The notes: generated from the letters alone by a model not told the origin. A stretch of DNA of 11,482 bases from Desulfurobacteriaceae bacterium (GCA_015661865.1 DQVG01000040.1:1-11482); one strand, 5' to 3'; positions 1 to 8,400 are shown, counted from the stretch's first letter. A program made the numbers and translations.

Positions 1-1
1 C

Positions 2-178
2 CCGGTTTATTTTAAAACTAATTTAGAAAATATAAAAGGAGCTACTATTGGTTTTCCAAGTTACACTTTAGATTTAAAATATTTTGACTACTATATCAAC
101 TCAACCATTAACGCTTTTTCAAATACTAACTATGGAAAATTTATAAAGGATTATATTAATTATATTTCAAATAAGTAA
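2..178 (+). CDS. C-terminal fragment of an unrecognised protein (5' end outside window)
   Basis: An open frame enters from the left edge in phase 2 and runs 58 codons to a TAA at 176-178. The fragment is rich in Tyr, Asn, Ile and Phe, with a GFPSYTLDL segment near its middle and a Lys-containing end (YISNK). It has no Cys and no motif I can assign to a family, and it shows no membrane helix or signal peptide. The other two plus-strand frames are closed early, so this is the likely coding frame. It is followed by 75 bases before purP with no clear terminator, so the two genes could be co-transcribed. It could also be a chance open frame, which is possible at this length. I give no function. 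Confidence 0.5.
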   Translation, partial: PVYFKTNLENIKGATIGFPSYTLDLKYFDYYINSTINAFSNTNYGKFIKDYINYISNK

Positions 179-242
179 TAAGCAAGAAATTTTAAGGAAA
201 ATTAACTTGTAAAAAAATTTAAATTAAAGAAGAAAATAAAAA

Positions 243-247
243 GGAGG
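243..247 (+). promoter_or_regulatory. Shine-Dalgarno of purP (decides the start)
   Basis: GGAGG ends directly against the ATG at 248 and lies six bases before the ATG at 254. The spacing supports initiation at 254, giving a protein that begins MVEKKDIL rather than MFMVEKK. Confidence 0.8.
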
Positions 248-253
248 ATGTTT

Positions 254-1339
254 ATGGTAGAAAAAAAAGATATTTTAAATATCTTAAAAAACTATGATAA
301 AAACAATATTACTATTGCAACTTTAGGATCTCATACATCTTTACATATCTTAAAAGGAGCAAAAAAAGAAGGTTTTAAAACTCTTGTAATCACCGTAGAA
401 GGTAAAGATATTCCTTATAAAAGATTTAAAGTAGCCGATGAGTTTTTATACATAGAAAAATATTCAGATATTACTAATCCAGATATTCAAGAAAAACTAA
501 GAGAAAAAAATGCAATTGTTATTCCTCATGGGTCATTTATAGCTTATGCAGGGTTGGATAATTTAGAAAAAAACTTTTACGTTCCTTTATTTGGAAATAG
601 ATTTATTTTAAGATGGGAATCCGAAAGAAATTTAGAAAGGAAACTTTTATCTAAAGCAAAAATTAGAATTCCCAAAAAATATGAAAAACCCGAGGGAATA
701 GATGGACCAGTTATTGTAAAATTTCCTGGAGCAAGAGGAGGAAGGGGATATTTTGTTTGCACTTCCCCTAGAGAATTCTATGAGAAATTTGAAGATTTTG
801 TAAAAAAAGGTTTTTTAACTCAAAAAGATATTAATAATGCCCATATAGAAGAGTATATAATTGGAACTAACTATTGTCTTCATTACTTTTTTTCTCCTTT
901 AAAAAATGAGGTTGAGCTTTTAGGAATAGATAGAAGATATGAATCTAATATTGATGGCTTAGTTAGAATTCCTGCAAAAGATCAACTTGAACTTAATGTA
1001 TCTTCTAGCTTTGTAATTACAGGAAACTTCCCCGTAGTAATTCGAGAAAGTTTACTTTCTCAAGTTTTTGAAATAGGGGATAAGCTTGTTTTAGCTGCAA
1101 AAGATATAGTACCTCCAGGTCTTATTGGACCATTCTGCCTACAATCTTTATGTACAGATAATTTAGAGTTAGTAGTTTTTGAAATGTCTGCTAGAATTGA
1201 TGGAGGAACAAATACCTTTATGAATGGTTCTCCCTATTCCTATATTTTATATGATGAACCTATGAGTATGGGTCAAAGAATTGCCCGAGAAATTAAGTGG
1301 GCTTTAATCGCGGATAAGTTAGATTTAGTGGTTTCTTAA
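254..1339 (+). CDS. purP: PurP: formate-dependent AICAR formylase (FAICAR synthetase), archaeal type
   Basis: This cytoplasmic enzyme of purine synthesis uses ATP and formate to formylate AICAR to FAICAR; elsewhere the PurH transformylase does this with formyl-tetrahydrofolate. The protein is 361 residues, the usual length for the family. The N-terminal domain carries TLGSHTSLHILKGA (23-36), KDIPYKRF (51-58) and PHGSFIAYAGLDN (91-103). The central ATP-grasp part carries FGNRFILRWESER (113-125) and VKFPGARGGRGYF (155-167). The C-terminal part carries GIDRRYESNIDGLVRIPAKDQLE (224-246), ITGNFPVVIRESLL (255-268) and FEMSARIDGGTNTFMNGSPYS (309-329). From memory these blocks are almost the same as in the Methanocaldococcus enzyme. 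An in-frame ATG also occurs at 248, but the GGAGG at 243-247 touches it; six bases separate the SD from the ATG at 254, so I choose 254. The gene converges on the hydrogenase operon. Family assignment is very secure. Confidence 0.96.
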   Translation: MVEKKDILNILKNYDKNNITIATLGSHTSLHILKGAKKEGFKTLVITVEGKDIPYKRFKVADEFLYIEKYSDITNPDIQEKLREKNAIVIPHGSFIAYAGLDNLEKNFYVPLFGNRFILRWESERNLERKLLSKAKIRIPKKYEKPEGIDGPVIVKFPGARGGRGYFVCTSPREFYEKFEDFVKKGFLTQKDINNAHIEEYIIGTNYCLHYFFSPLKNEVELLGIDRRYESNIDGLVRIPAKDQLELNVSSSFVITGNFPVVIRESLLSQVFEIGDKLVLAAKDIVPPGLIGPFCLQSLCTDNLELVVFEMSARIDGGTNTFMNGSPYSYILYDEPMSMGQRIAREIKWALIADKLDLVVS

Positions 1340-1401
1340 AAATGGTAAAAAAGTTTTTAAGTAATTTTTAAAAATTTAATCTAAATATCTAGGAAAAAAG
1401 T

Positions 1402-1437
1402 AGAAAAAAATTAAAAATGGGGGGGATTTTCCCCCCC
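1402..1437 (-). terminator. Intrinsic terminator of the hydrogenase operon, between convergent genes
   Basis: Seven Gs (1419-1425), a five-base loop and seven Cs (1431-1437) form a perfect GC-only stem in a very AT-rich setting. Read on the minus strand, the stem is followed by a long U-rich tract (complement of 1402-1418). It begins six bases after the cytochrome b stop codon. In the plus direction the stem is followed by a shorter AACTTTT tract, so it may also stop purP transcripts about 80 bases past that gene. The minus-strand role is the clearer one. Confidence 0.88.
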
Positions 1438-1442
1438 AACTT

Positions 1443-2225
1443 TTAGTGCTTATCGTTATCATGAACTGGGAAAAATTTATAACCAGTGAAAATAGAAGAT
1501 ACTAACCCTTCGGGATTTCTTATATCATTCATAGCTACCATATAGATATGAATCATTGCAAATATAAAAAAGTACCAATTTAAAATATGATGAATAAATC
1601 TAGCAAATTGCTGAGTTTGAAAAATGGCATCTCCTAATACCCAGAAAGGTTTTACCCAAACTGGAGCCCAATTAACTTCTCCATAAAGAAGATAAAATCC
1701 TGTAATAAATTGGAAAATAGCTAAAATAATTGTAAAAAGGTATCCTCCTCCGGCCGCAGGGTTATGCCCTTCAACATGAGGATGATAATCTGAAACATAT
1801 GCATACCAAAATTGGGTTTGCATTGCTACTTTAATCTGCTCTGGAGTTATAGGTAACATACTCCAAAGTTTTTCATATTTATTTCCAAAGAAATATAAAT
1901 AAACTCTAATTATTACAGCTACTGTAAATAAATATCCAAAAATAAAATGAATCCATCTCATATTAGCCATAGTAAAAGAAGCATTCGTTTCATTCCATGT
2001 ATTTGTAAATGGCCATCCTATATATAAACCTGTGATAATTAAAGCTAGTATAGAAAAGGCAAATAACCAATGGTAAAACCTTAAAAGAATACTCCAAACA
2101 TAAACTCTTTCATAACCAGGTTTTCTTTCTCCATGTTTTTCTCGAGGAATTTTAAAAGATGCAAGAAATAAAAGTCCTATTAATATAATAATCATAGCAC
2201 ATATAACTATTTCAACTAAAGACAT
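1443..2225 (-). CDS. hyaC: Ni/Fe-hydrogenase b-type cytochrome subunit (HyaC-like)
   Basis: This membrane di-heme cytochrome anchors the hydrogenase dimer and passes H2-derived electrons to the quinone pool. The 260-residue protein has hydrophobic helices at about 4-24, 48-70, 92-113, 161-183 and 212-232. Family motifs are RVYVWSILLRFYHW (40-53; H52), MRWIHFIFGY (89-98; H93), the GHNPAAGGG loop (153-161) and ARFIHHILNWYFFIFAMIHIY (208-228; H212/H213 and H226). Some of these His residues are the expected heme ligands. The first helix is additional to the four usual in the family. The start is the ATG at 2225, which has GGAGG seven bases upstream (2233-2237). An upstream TTG at 2261 lies inside a strong hairpin, has no matching SD and would add only 12 residues. 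It is the last gene of the operon, 63 bases after the large-subunit gene. Confidence 0.93.
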   Translation of the reverse strand: MSLVEIVICAMIIILIGLLFLASFKIPREKHGERKPGYERVYVWSILLRFYHWLFAFSILALIITGLYIGWPFTNTWNETNASFTMANMRWIHFIFGYLFTVAVIIRVYLYFFGNKYEKLWSMLPITPEQIKVAMQTQFWYAYVSDYHPHVEGHNPAAGGGYLFTIILAIFQFITGFYLLYGEVNWAPVWVKPFWVLGDAIFQTQQFARFIHHILNWYFFIFAMIHIYMVAMNDIRNPEGLVSSIFTGYKFFPVHDNDKH

Positions 2226-2249
2226 TTTTCTACCTCCAAAAAGTAATGA

Positions 2250-2273
2250 GGCTGTTCCCAAAAGGGAACAACC
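2250..2273 (-). repeat. Strong intercistronic stem-loop between large subunit and cytochrome b genes
   Basis: On the minus strand GGTTGTTCCC, a TTTT loop and GGGAACAGCC can form a 10-bp stem with one G-U pair. The inner seven pairs are a perfect inverted repeat at 2253-2270. The stem begins 15 bases after the large-subunit stop and ends 24 bases before the cytochrome ATG. The U run that follows is short and offset by about eight bases, so this is not a standard terminator. A role in partial termination, mRNA processing or protection of the upstream message is inference. Confidence 0.7.
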
Positions 2274-2288
2274 TTTAAATCAAACTTA

Positions 2289-3989
2289 CTATCTGGAAAG
2301 AGTTTTGGCTTGAACAAATATTCTTTTTTTTCTATCTTCATCATAAAGATGAACTGCACAAGCCATACATGGGTCAAATGAATGAACTGTTCTTAATATT
2401 TCTACGGGCTTTTCGGGATCTATTACAAAAATATTATCCATTAAAGCAGCTTCATATGATCCGGGTTCTCCTTGGGCAGTTCGAGGACGAGCATTCCAAG
2501 TGGAAGGTACTACAGCTTGATAATTTTTTAAAATACCATCTGGACCTTGAATAACTGTCCAGTGAGAAAGCATACCTCTTGGAGCTTCATGAAATCCAAC
2601 CCCTTTTTGTTCTCCGGAAAATTTTACGGGAACACAGTATTCAGTTTCTTGATTCATTGCTTCAATAAGCATATTAAAGTGCTTTTCTAATAAATCAGAT
2701 AAAACTCTTACTCTTATTGCTCTTGCCAAATTTCTTCCTATAGTAGAGTTTAATTTTCCAACAGGAATGCCTACCTCATTAGTAGCTTCAATTGTATATT
2801 TCTTAATTAACTCGTGTCCAGTAGCATATCCTATAAGAACCTGAGCCACTGGCCCCACTTGAGCAGGTTTATCTTTAAATAAAGGTCCTTTTATCCAAGA
2901 GTATTTTCCATCATAATTAATACCTGTATATTCTGGTTCTGTAGTTTCTTCCCAAGGATGTTTAGCCCAAGCTCCCTTATACCAAGCATGATAGATATCT
3001 TCTTTTATATTGTTTCTTAAGTTAGGATCTTTCCAATCTTTAAATACTTCTACATTTGATAAATCATCAGAATCCGGTAAATATCCTCCAGGAAGATCAA
3101 AATTAGTCATATCTACATTTGTAGGTAAATCAGGAGTAGCAAGTAAAGCTTTTATTCCTTTTCCTTTATTAAACCAATCTTTGTAATATTTAGAAAGAAT
3201 AATAGCATCTCTAAAGAAAACATTTTTTATAAAATCACACGTTTTCCTTACAAAAGAGTAATACATTTGAGCTCTTTCCATATTGAAGGTAGAAGGATTA
3301 TCTTTGTTAATAGCTAAAGACACTCCTCCAGGAACTAAAGATTGAATATGGGGATTTTTACCACCTATTACTGCATTAGCTTGAGTAGCAAACCTTTGAT
3401 AATCAAAAGCTTCTAAATAATGAGATACTAAAATTAAATGAATTTCTGGAGGTAAAGCATCATAAGCAGGATGACCCCAGTATCCTACAAAAATTCCGAG
3501 TTTCCCACTTTCAATAATTTTGTTTAAAAGTTCTTTTACCTCTTTAAATCTATCTACAGAATGTGTAGGCCAGTCATAAAGATTAGCTGCTAATTTTGCT
3601 GCCTTTTTTGGATCTGCTTTAGCAGCTTTGGTTATATCTACCCAGTCTAAAGAAGTAAGATGATAAAAATGAACTATATTATCTTGAAATGTGTGAGACA
3701 TTAATATAAGGTTTCTAATAAGTTGAGCTAAAAGAGGTATTTTCGTATTTGTGGCATCCTCTACGGATCTTACACATGCCATAGCATGAACTGTTGTACA
3801 AACTCCACAAATTCTTTGAGCAAAAAGCCAAGCATCCAAAGCTGTTCTACCTTTTAAAATAACTTCAATACCTCTAAATGTGGTTCCAATAGAGTAGGCA
3901 TTAACTACTTTTCCATTTTCAATTTCAGTTTCTATTCTTAAGTGACCTTCTATTCTTGTTATAGGATCTATTACTAATCTTTTTGCCAT
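2289..3989 (-). CDS. hyaB: [NiFe]-hydrogenase large (catalytic) subunit, group 1 membrane-bound type
   Basis: This 566-residue subunit holds the Ni-Fe(CN)2CO centre that splits H2. The N-terminal family signature DPITRIEGHL is at 8-17. The first metal-binding motif RICGVCTTVH (59-68) supplies C61 and C64. The C-terminal motif DPCMACAVH (539-547) supplies C541 and C544. The HEAPRGMLSHW block typical of the C-terminal third is also present. After H547 there are 19 more residues; in this family a dedicated endopeptidase removes such a tail after nickel insertion, so the product is predicted to be a precursor. No endopeptidase or hyp maturation gene is in the window. AGGAGG (4000-4005) lies ten bases before the ATG, a rather long spacing. 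It has no signal peptide and would travel through the membrane with the Tat-tagged small subunit. Confidence 0.97.
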   Translation of the reverse strand: MAKRLVIDPITRIEGHLRIETEIENGKVVNAYSIGTTFRGIEVILKGRTALDAWLFAQRICGVCTTVHAMACVRSVEDATNTKIPLLAQLIRNLILMSHTFQDNIVHFYHLTSLDWVDITKAAKADPKKAAKLAANLYDWPTHSVDRFKEVKELLNKIIESGKLGIFVGYWGHPAYDALPPEIHLILVSHYLEAFDYQRFATQANAVIGGKNPHIQSLVPGGVSLAINKDNPSTFNMERAQMYYSFVRKTCDFIKNVFFRDAIILSKYYKDWFNKGKGIKALLATPDLPTNVDMTNFDLPGGYLPDSDDLSNVEVFKDWKDPNLRNNIKEDIYHAWYKGAWAKHPWEETTEPEYTGINYDGKYSWIKGPLFKDKPAQVGPVAQVLIGYATGHELIKKYTIEATNEVGIPVGKLNSTIGRNLARAIRVRVLSDLLEKHFNMLIEAMNQETEYCVPVKFSGEQKGVGFHEAPRGMLSHWTVIQGPDGILKNYQAVVPSTWNARPRTAQGEPGSYEAALMDNIFVIDPEKPVEILRTVHSFDPCMACAVHLYDEDRKKRIFVQAKTLSR

Positions 3990-4038
3990 GGTTATAAAAC
4001 CTCCTAAAACTTAAGATTATAAATATTTTTATTTTATT

Positions 4039-5121
4039 TTATTTTTTATTTTCTTCATGAGGATCTTTATTGGTAGTACCTTTTATAGCTCCTTTTATAA
4101 TCCCTGCCGCTGCATGAGCTGCAAGAGCAACCCCTGTTGCAGTTAAGGCATACCATCCAATTTTATCTACACTTGCAATAATACCCTCTTTTCCAGGGAT
4201 TTTAACTCCAGGCAATCTTTGATAAAAAGGACTCATAGTATCCCAAAAATCCGGCTCAGTACATCCTATACATCCATGGCCTATTTTTACTGGCCAAACC
4301 CCAATGGAGTTAAATCCTACTATAGAACATGGTGAATAAGCTTCTGGAGCTTTACATCCAACTTTATATAGGCAATATCCTTGCTTATGACCAAGATCTC
4401 CAAACCACTCAACAAATCTTCCTTCATCAAAGTGAGGTCTTCTTTCACAGTGATCGTGAATTCTTCTACCAAATGCAAATAAAGGTCTTTTTTTTGTATC
4501 CATAGGAGGTAATTTTTTCCACATTATGATATAAAGTAAGGTGGCTAAAAATACATCTGGATTTGGAGGGCAACCTGGGACGTTAACAATAGGTTTATCA
4601 TGAATTATCTCTTCAACGGCTACTGAATTAGAAGGATTTGGACTTGCCTTTTGTATACCTCCATAAGCAGAACAGGTCCCTATATTTACTATAACTTTTG
4701 ATTTTTCCCCAACTTCTTTTAAAATATCTTTAGCTTCCTTTCCAGCAATTTTACAAAATCCTTCTTTTAATGGAATAGAACCTTCTACAATACAAATTAT
4801 ATTTCCCTCATGTTCTTCCAAGGTTTTCTCCAAAGCTTTTTCTGCAAGCTCCCCAGAAGCTACCATCAAAGTTTCATGATAATCTAAAGAAATTAATTTT
4901 GTAATTAAAGTTAAAATATCCGGGTGAGTAGCTCTTAAAATTGACTCCGAGCATCCTGTACATTCTTGAAAATGTAACCAAACTACAGGTGGTCTATCTT
5001 CACTTTCTACAGCCTTAGCTATTTTCGGAGCCATAGTAGCAGGAAGCCCCATCATAGTAGCTGCTAAAGCACAGCCTCGTAAGAAACTTCTTCTATCCAC
5101 TTTTTCATTAAAAAGCCTCAT
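4039..5121 (-). CDS. hyaA: [NiFe]-hydrogenase small subunit, Tat-exported and membrane-anchored
   Basis: This 360-residue subunit relays electrons from the Ni-Fe site to the cytochrome. The N-terminus is a Tat signal: DRRSFLRG (9-16), a hydrophobic stretch, and probable cleavage after A-K-A near residue 37. Proximal cluster ligands are C54 and C57 (ECTGCSES), C150 (GTCSAYGG) and C184 (PGCPP). The distal cluster ligands are H222, C225, C250 and C256. The medial [3Fe-4S] ligands are C265, C284 and C287. A hydrophobic C-terminal helix (about 323-346) is the membrane anchor seen in cytochrome-linked group 1 enzymes. Positions 56 and 155 are Gly, where oxygen-tolerant enzymes have two extra Cys, so an ordinary [4Fe-4S] proximal cluster and oxygen sensitivity are inferred. 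AAGGAGG sits five bases before the ATG. It is the first gene of the three-gene operon. Confidence 0.97.
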   Translation of the reverse strand: MRLFNEKVDRRSFLRGCALAATMMGLPATMAPKIAKAVESEDRPPVVWLHFQECTGCSESILRATHPDILTLITKLISLDYHETLMVASGELAEKALEKTLEEHEGNIICIVEGSIPLKEGFCKIAGKEAKDILKEVGEKSKVIVNIGTCSAYGGIQKASPNPSNSVAVEEIIHDKPIVNVPGCPPNPDVFLATLLYIIMWKKLPPMDTKKRPLFAFGRRIHDHCERRPHFDEGRFVEWFGDLGHKQGYCLYKVGCKAPEAYSPCSIVGFNSIGVWPVKIGHGCIGCTEPDFWDTMSPFYQRLPGVKIPGKEGIIASVDKIGWYALTATGVALAAHAAAGIIKGAIKGTTNKDPHEENKK

Positions 5122-5181
5122 AATCCCCTCCTTAAAATATTTCTAAAACTTATTTGATTTATAATAATATTGAAATTATAA

Positions 5182-5203
5182 ACTAATTATCCATGCAATT
5201 AGT
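5182..5203. repeat. Inverted repeat ACTAATT-N8-AATTAGT overlapping the candidate hydrogenase promoter
   Basis: Perfect 7-base arms (5182-5188 and 5197-5203) are separated by ATCCATGC. The element overlaps the -10 and spacer of the candidate hyaA promoter, a position suited to an operator. The arms are AT-rich and short, so chance is a real alternative. Confidence 0.35.
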
Positions 5204-5213
5204 CTTTTATCAA
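5186..5213 (-). promoter_or_regulatory. Candidate sigma-70-type promoter of the hydrogenase operon
   Basis: On the minus strand TTGATA (complement of 5208-5213) and GATAAT (complement of 5186-5191) are separated by 16 bases, about 65 bases before the hyaA start. The AT richness makes chance matches common. A second TATAAT (complement of 5175-5180) lies closer to the gene but lacks a good -35 box. Confidence 0.35.
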
Positions 5214-5434
5214 AAAAAGGTTCTTACAAATTTTATGGATAAAGTTAATTATTTAAGATTTATTACTCCATATATTTCTTCCACATCAATAATTTTAGCA
5301 AATAACGATAAAAGTAATTAAATATAAAGCTAAATTAAATATTACTCTAAATATAATGTTTTAAAAGGAAAAATTTTTTGTAGGCTCTTAATTTAATTAG
5401 GCATTATTAAATGTTAAGTTTAATAATAAAAAAC

Positions 5435-8400
5435 TTACCAAGTATGAGTAGCTACAAAAATTTGATTTTTAAAATATCTTTCTAATAAAGATTTTGCGTT
5501 AGCTAACCTGTCTTCATCTAAAGCTTCAAAAGGTTCGTCTAGTATTAAAAAAGGAACTTTTAAAAATTTGGCTAAAGCTAGCTTTAAAGCTAAAGCTAAG
5601 GCTACTTTTTCTCCCCCTGAAAGGCTTTTTACATTCCTGGTTACATTTCCATCTTTTATCAAAATATTAAAATCTGGAGTTATTTCTACTTCATAGTTAA
5701 AGCCTATTTCTGAGTAATATAAAGAAACTAAATAAGGTATATTTTTTAAAAAATCTTCTTTTATTGCAGTTTTATAATTTATAAGATCTTGTGTCCAATT
5801 AGAAATTATCTTTAATTTCTTTCTTTCTTTTTCTAAGGTCTTTATACGATTTTCTATAAATTTATATTTTTCTTGCTTAGAACCTATTTCAAGTTGAATT
5901 TTATTTAAATCTTCTTCTCTTAACTTCAAAAGAGAATTTAAGAAATTTAAAATCAAGTTAATAATCTTTTCAAAAGTTTCGTAATCTTTAACTATATCTT
6001 CTTCATCTAAATTTTTAGAAAGTTCTTTATATTTTTGGAAAATTTGAGGATTTAAATTTTTAATTCTATCTAAAATTTTTGATTCTATTAGATTTATTAA
6101 ATAATTTTTAATATTTTCCTTATAGGTTTTAAGAGCTTTCTTAAAAGTTTCCTTTTCACTTTTTAAATTTAAAGATAAATGTGCAAGGTAAGAAGCTTTT
6201 TCTCTATCTTTTAAAAAGTCTTCATAATCTTTTTTCCTTTTTTGGTAATTGGCTTCTAGTTTTTTTAAAATATCCAAAACTTTAGAAATTTTATTTACAT
6301 ACTTATTAGGATCTCTTTCTGCATTTTCATAAGAAACTAACTTAGACGTGTTTAAAGTAAATATTATAGAAGCTTTATAATCTTCAAATTCTCTTTTTTT
6401 AACTTTATATTTTTTTTCTAAATCCTTATAAATAGTTTCAAAAGAATCAAAATCATAGCCAAATTTATTTTTAAAATCTTCTTTTATAAACTTTTGTTTT
6501 AAAAATTCATATTCTAGCTTTAAATTATTTAAATCCTTTTTTAAATTTTTATAAAGTACTTTTATATTGTCCAAGGAAGTTTGATAAATACGTTTTAAAG
6601 TTAAAAGGCAATTTAAAATTTCCTTATCTTTTTTTCCTAAAGCTATTAATTTGGAAAATAAAGGATCTGCCTTTAGTTGGTGATATATTTGAAGTTGATT
6701 GTTATATTCTTTTTCTAAGTTAAGATATTTTTTTTCTTTTTCCTTTTTTACCCTTTCAAAAGTCTCGAAATTTGGAATTTCTAATTTACTTAAAAGTTCT
6801 CCTAACTCTTTTTTCTTTTCTAAAAGACGTTTATAATTTATTAAATCTAACTTTAGATTATCTATTTTATCTTTATATTCCAAAGATAAAATAGCATTAT
6901 CAATTAATTTTTCTGCTTTTTTAGGATCACTATAAATAGATTTTTTAGCTTCTTTTAAAATTAAAATAGGATTTTTAGAAATTTCATTTAGATTTTCTAA
7001 AAGCTTATCTATATCATCCAAGCTCAAATCCAAATTATATTTTTCATTTATCTCCTTTAAAAATTTTTTAATATTTTCCAAATTAATTTCAGAAGATAAT
7101 TTTTTTATTTCTTTTTGAATGTAATCTATTTGCAAAGCTAGTTCTTTAAATTTTAAATATCTTTCCTTTTCTTTTTCAAAGGTATCTAAAATATCCCTAC
7201 TAAAACTTTTTAAAAGGGAAATTAACTTAGTAAGCTTTGAAAACTTAAGATTTAAATTTTTTTCTATAAATTCCAAATAAGTTAATTTTTTCTCAAAATT
7301 TTCTTTTAAACTAAGATATTTTTCTTCTAAGGTTTTTAAGTTAGTAACATCCTTTAAAAAGTTTATTTTTAAAATAGAAGTATTTTTTAAGTCAGATAGA
7401 TCTTTTTTATAACTTAAATAGGATTTATATACAGAATCTTTGATAAAAAAGTATTCTTTTTCTAAATTCTCAAATTCTTTTTTTAGATTTGGTTTTATAT
7501 TTTTTAAAGCAAGATAAATTTTTTCTAATCTAAGTATTTTACTTTTTATTTCGTTTAATAATTTAGTTAAATTAGTATATTCCCTATTTAAATCTTCTAG
7601 CTTATTTTCTAATTCGAAAATAAAATCTTCTAAATTTTGAAAGGATATATTATATTTTTCTTTAAAATAATTTACTAATTGATTTATTTCCCTTTCCAAA
7701 TTAGAAATATTTTTTACAACAAATAGAGATTTTTTTAACTCTTCCAGTTTCCCTAAATTATTTTGAAAAATTAAGATAATTTCCTTTAAATTTTCTATTT
7801 TTTTTAATAGACTTTCTTTTTCTTTTTTTAGAGCTTCAAGCTCTAACTTTAAAGCTTCCAAATTTTCATTACTTACATCTTCTTTTAATAAATGCTCTAG
7901 AACTTGAGCTGATTTATTTTTTTGCTTTTTTAGAGTTTCTAATACAAAATCTACAGTATCTAAGTTTAAGATTTCTTTAAAAAATTTTTCTCTATGGGAC
8001 TTTTCTAAGGTTAAAATAGCGGTAAGTTCCTGTTGAGGAGAGTATATTATTCTTTTAATAATAGTAGAGCTAAGTTTAAAAAAACTGAACATATCTTTTT
8101 TTCTATAGTTAGTTAACCTACCATTTTCGAAAAGATAAAAATCCCGAAAAGCTCGACCTGATTTTTTCTTAAGAACTCTTTTTAATTTATAGTTTTTATT
8201 ATTGTAAGTAAAATATAAAGTTATATTTGCAGTATCAGAGTCTTTATTAATAAGATCTTTTTGAGTTAAATCTTTAGAAGTTTCTACCCGACTTATTCCA
8301 AACAAAGCAAAAATTATAGCTTCTAAAAGAGAAGTTTTCCCACTTGCGTTAGGGCCTGTTATTACATTAAGGTCCCTTTGAAAAGATTTAGTAATTTTAT

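Larger units (their letters stand above)
5122..5434. other. Intergenic region between the SMC gene and the hydrogenase operon
   Basis: These 313 very AT-rich bases hold no convincing gene. The longest frame I find is a 42-codon one on the plus strand (5193-5321) without an SD. The region contains the hydrogenase leader and a candidate promoter on the minus strand (near 5186-5213), with a 7-bp inverted repeat overlapping it. Near the SMC stop there is a 9-bp all-AT inverted repeat (5403-5411 with 5419-5427, seven-base loop). It could end the SMC transcript, but no U tract follows on the minus strand, so I do not call it a terminator. TAGGC occurs twice as a direct repeat around 5381-5402. I see no RNA gene. 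Confidence 0.6.

Noticed and set aside
577..762. 61-codon minus-strand frame inside purP
   Set aside because: It lies wholly within the well-conserved purP coding sequence and looks like a shadow of that frame.
2226..2261. Upstream TTG start adding 12 residues to the cytochrome b
   Set aside because: The TTG lies inside the intercistronic stem-loop with no SD, whereas the ATG at 2225 has GGAGG seven bases upstream.
2369..2554. 61-codon plus-strand frame inside the hydrogenase large-subunit gene
   Set aside because: It lies opposite the conserved C-terminal region containing the metal-binding motif; no SD and no recognisable product.
5193..5321. A 42-codon plus-strand open frame between the SMC gene and the hydrogenase operon
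   Set aside because: It has no Shine-Dalgarno, overlaps the candidate hydrogenase promoter on the other strand, and the product shows no recognisable feature; short frames like this arise by chance.
5403..5427. 9-bp inverted repeat just after the SMC stop as a terminator
   Set aside because: The stem is A-T only and no U tract follows it on the minus strand.
5560..5612. Repeated GCTAAAGCT-like units as a tandem repeat element
   Set aside because: They encode the Ala/Leu/Lys-rich helix (ALALALKLALAKF) right after the ABC signature of the SMC ATPase, so the repetition is explained by protein sequence.
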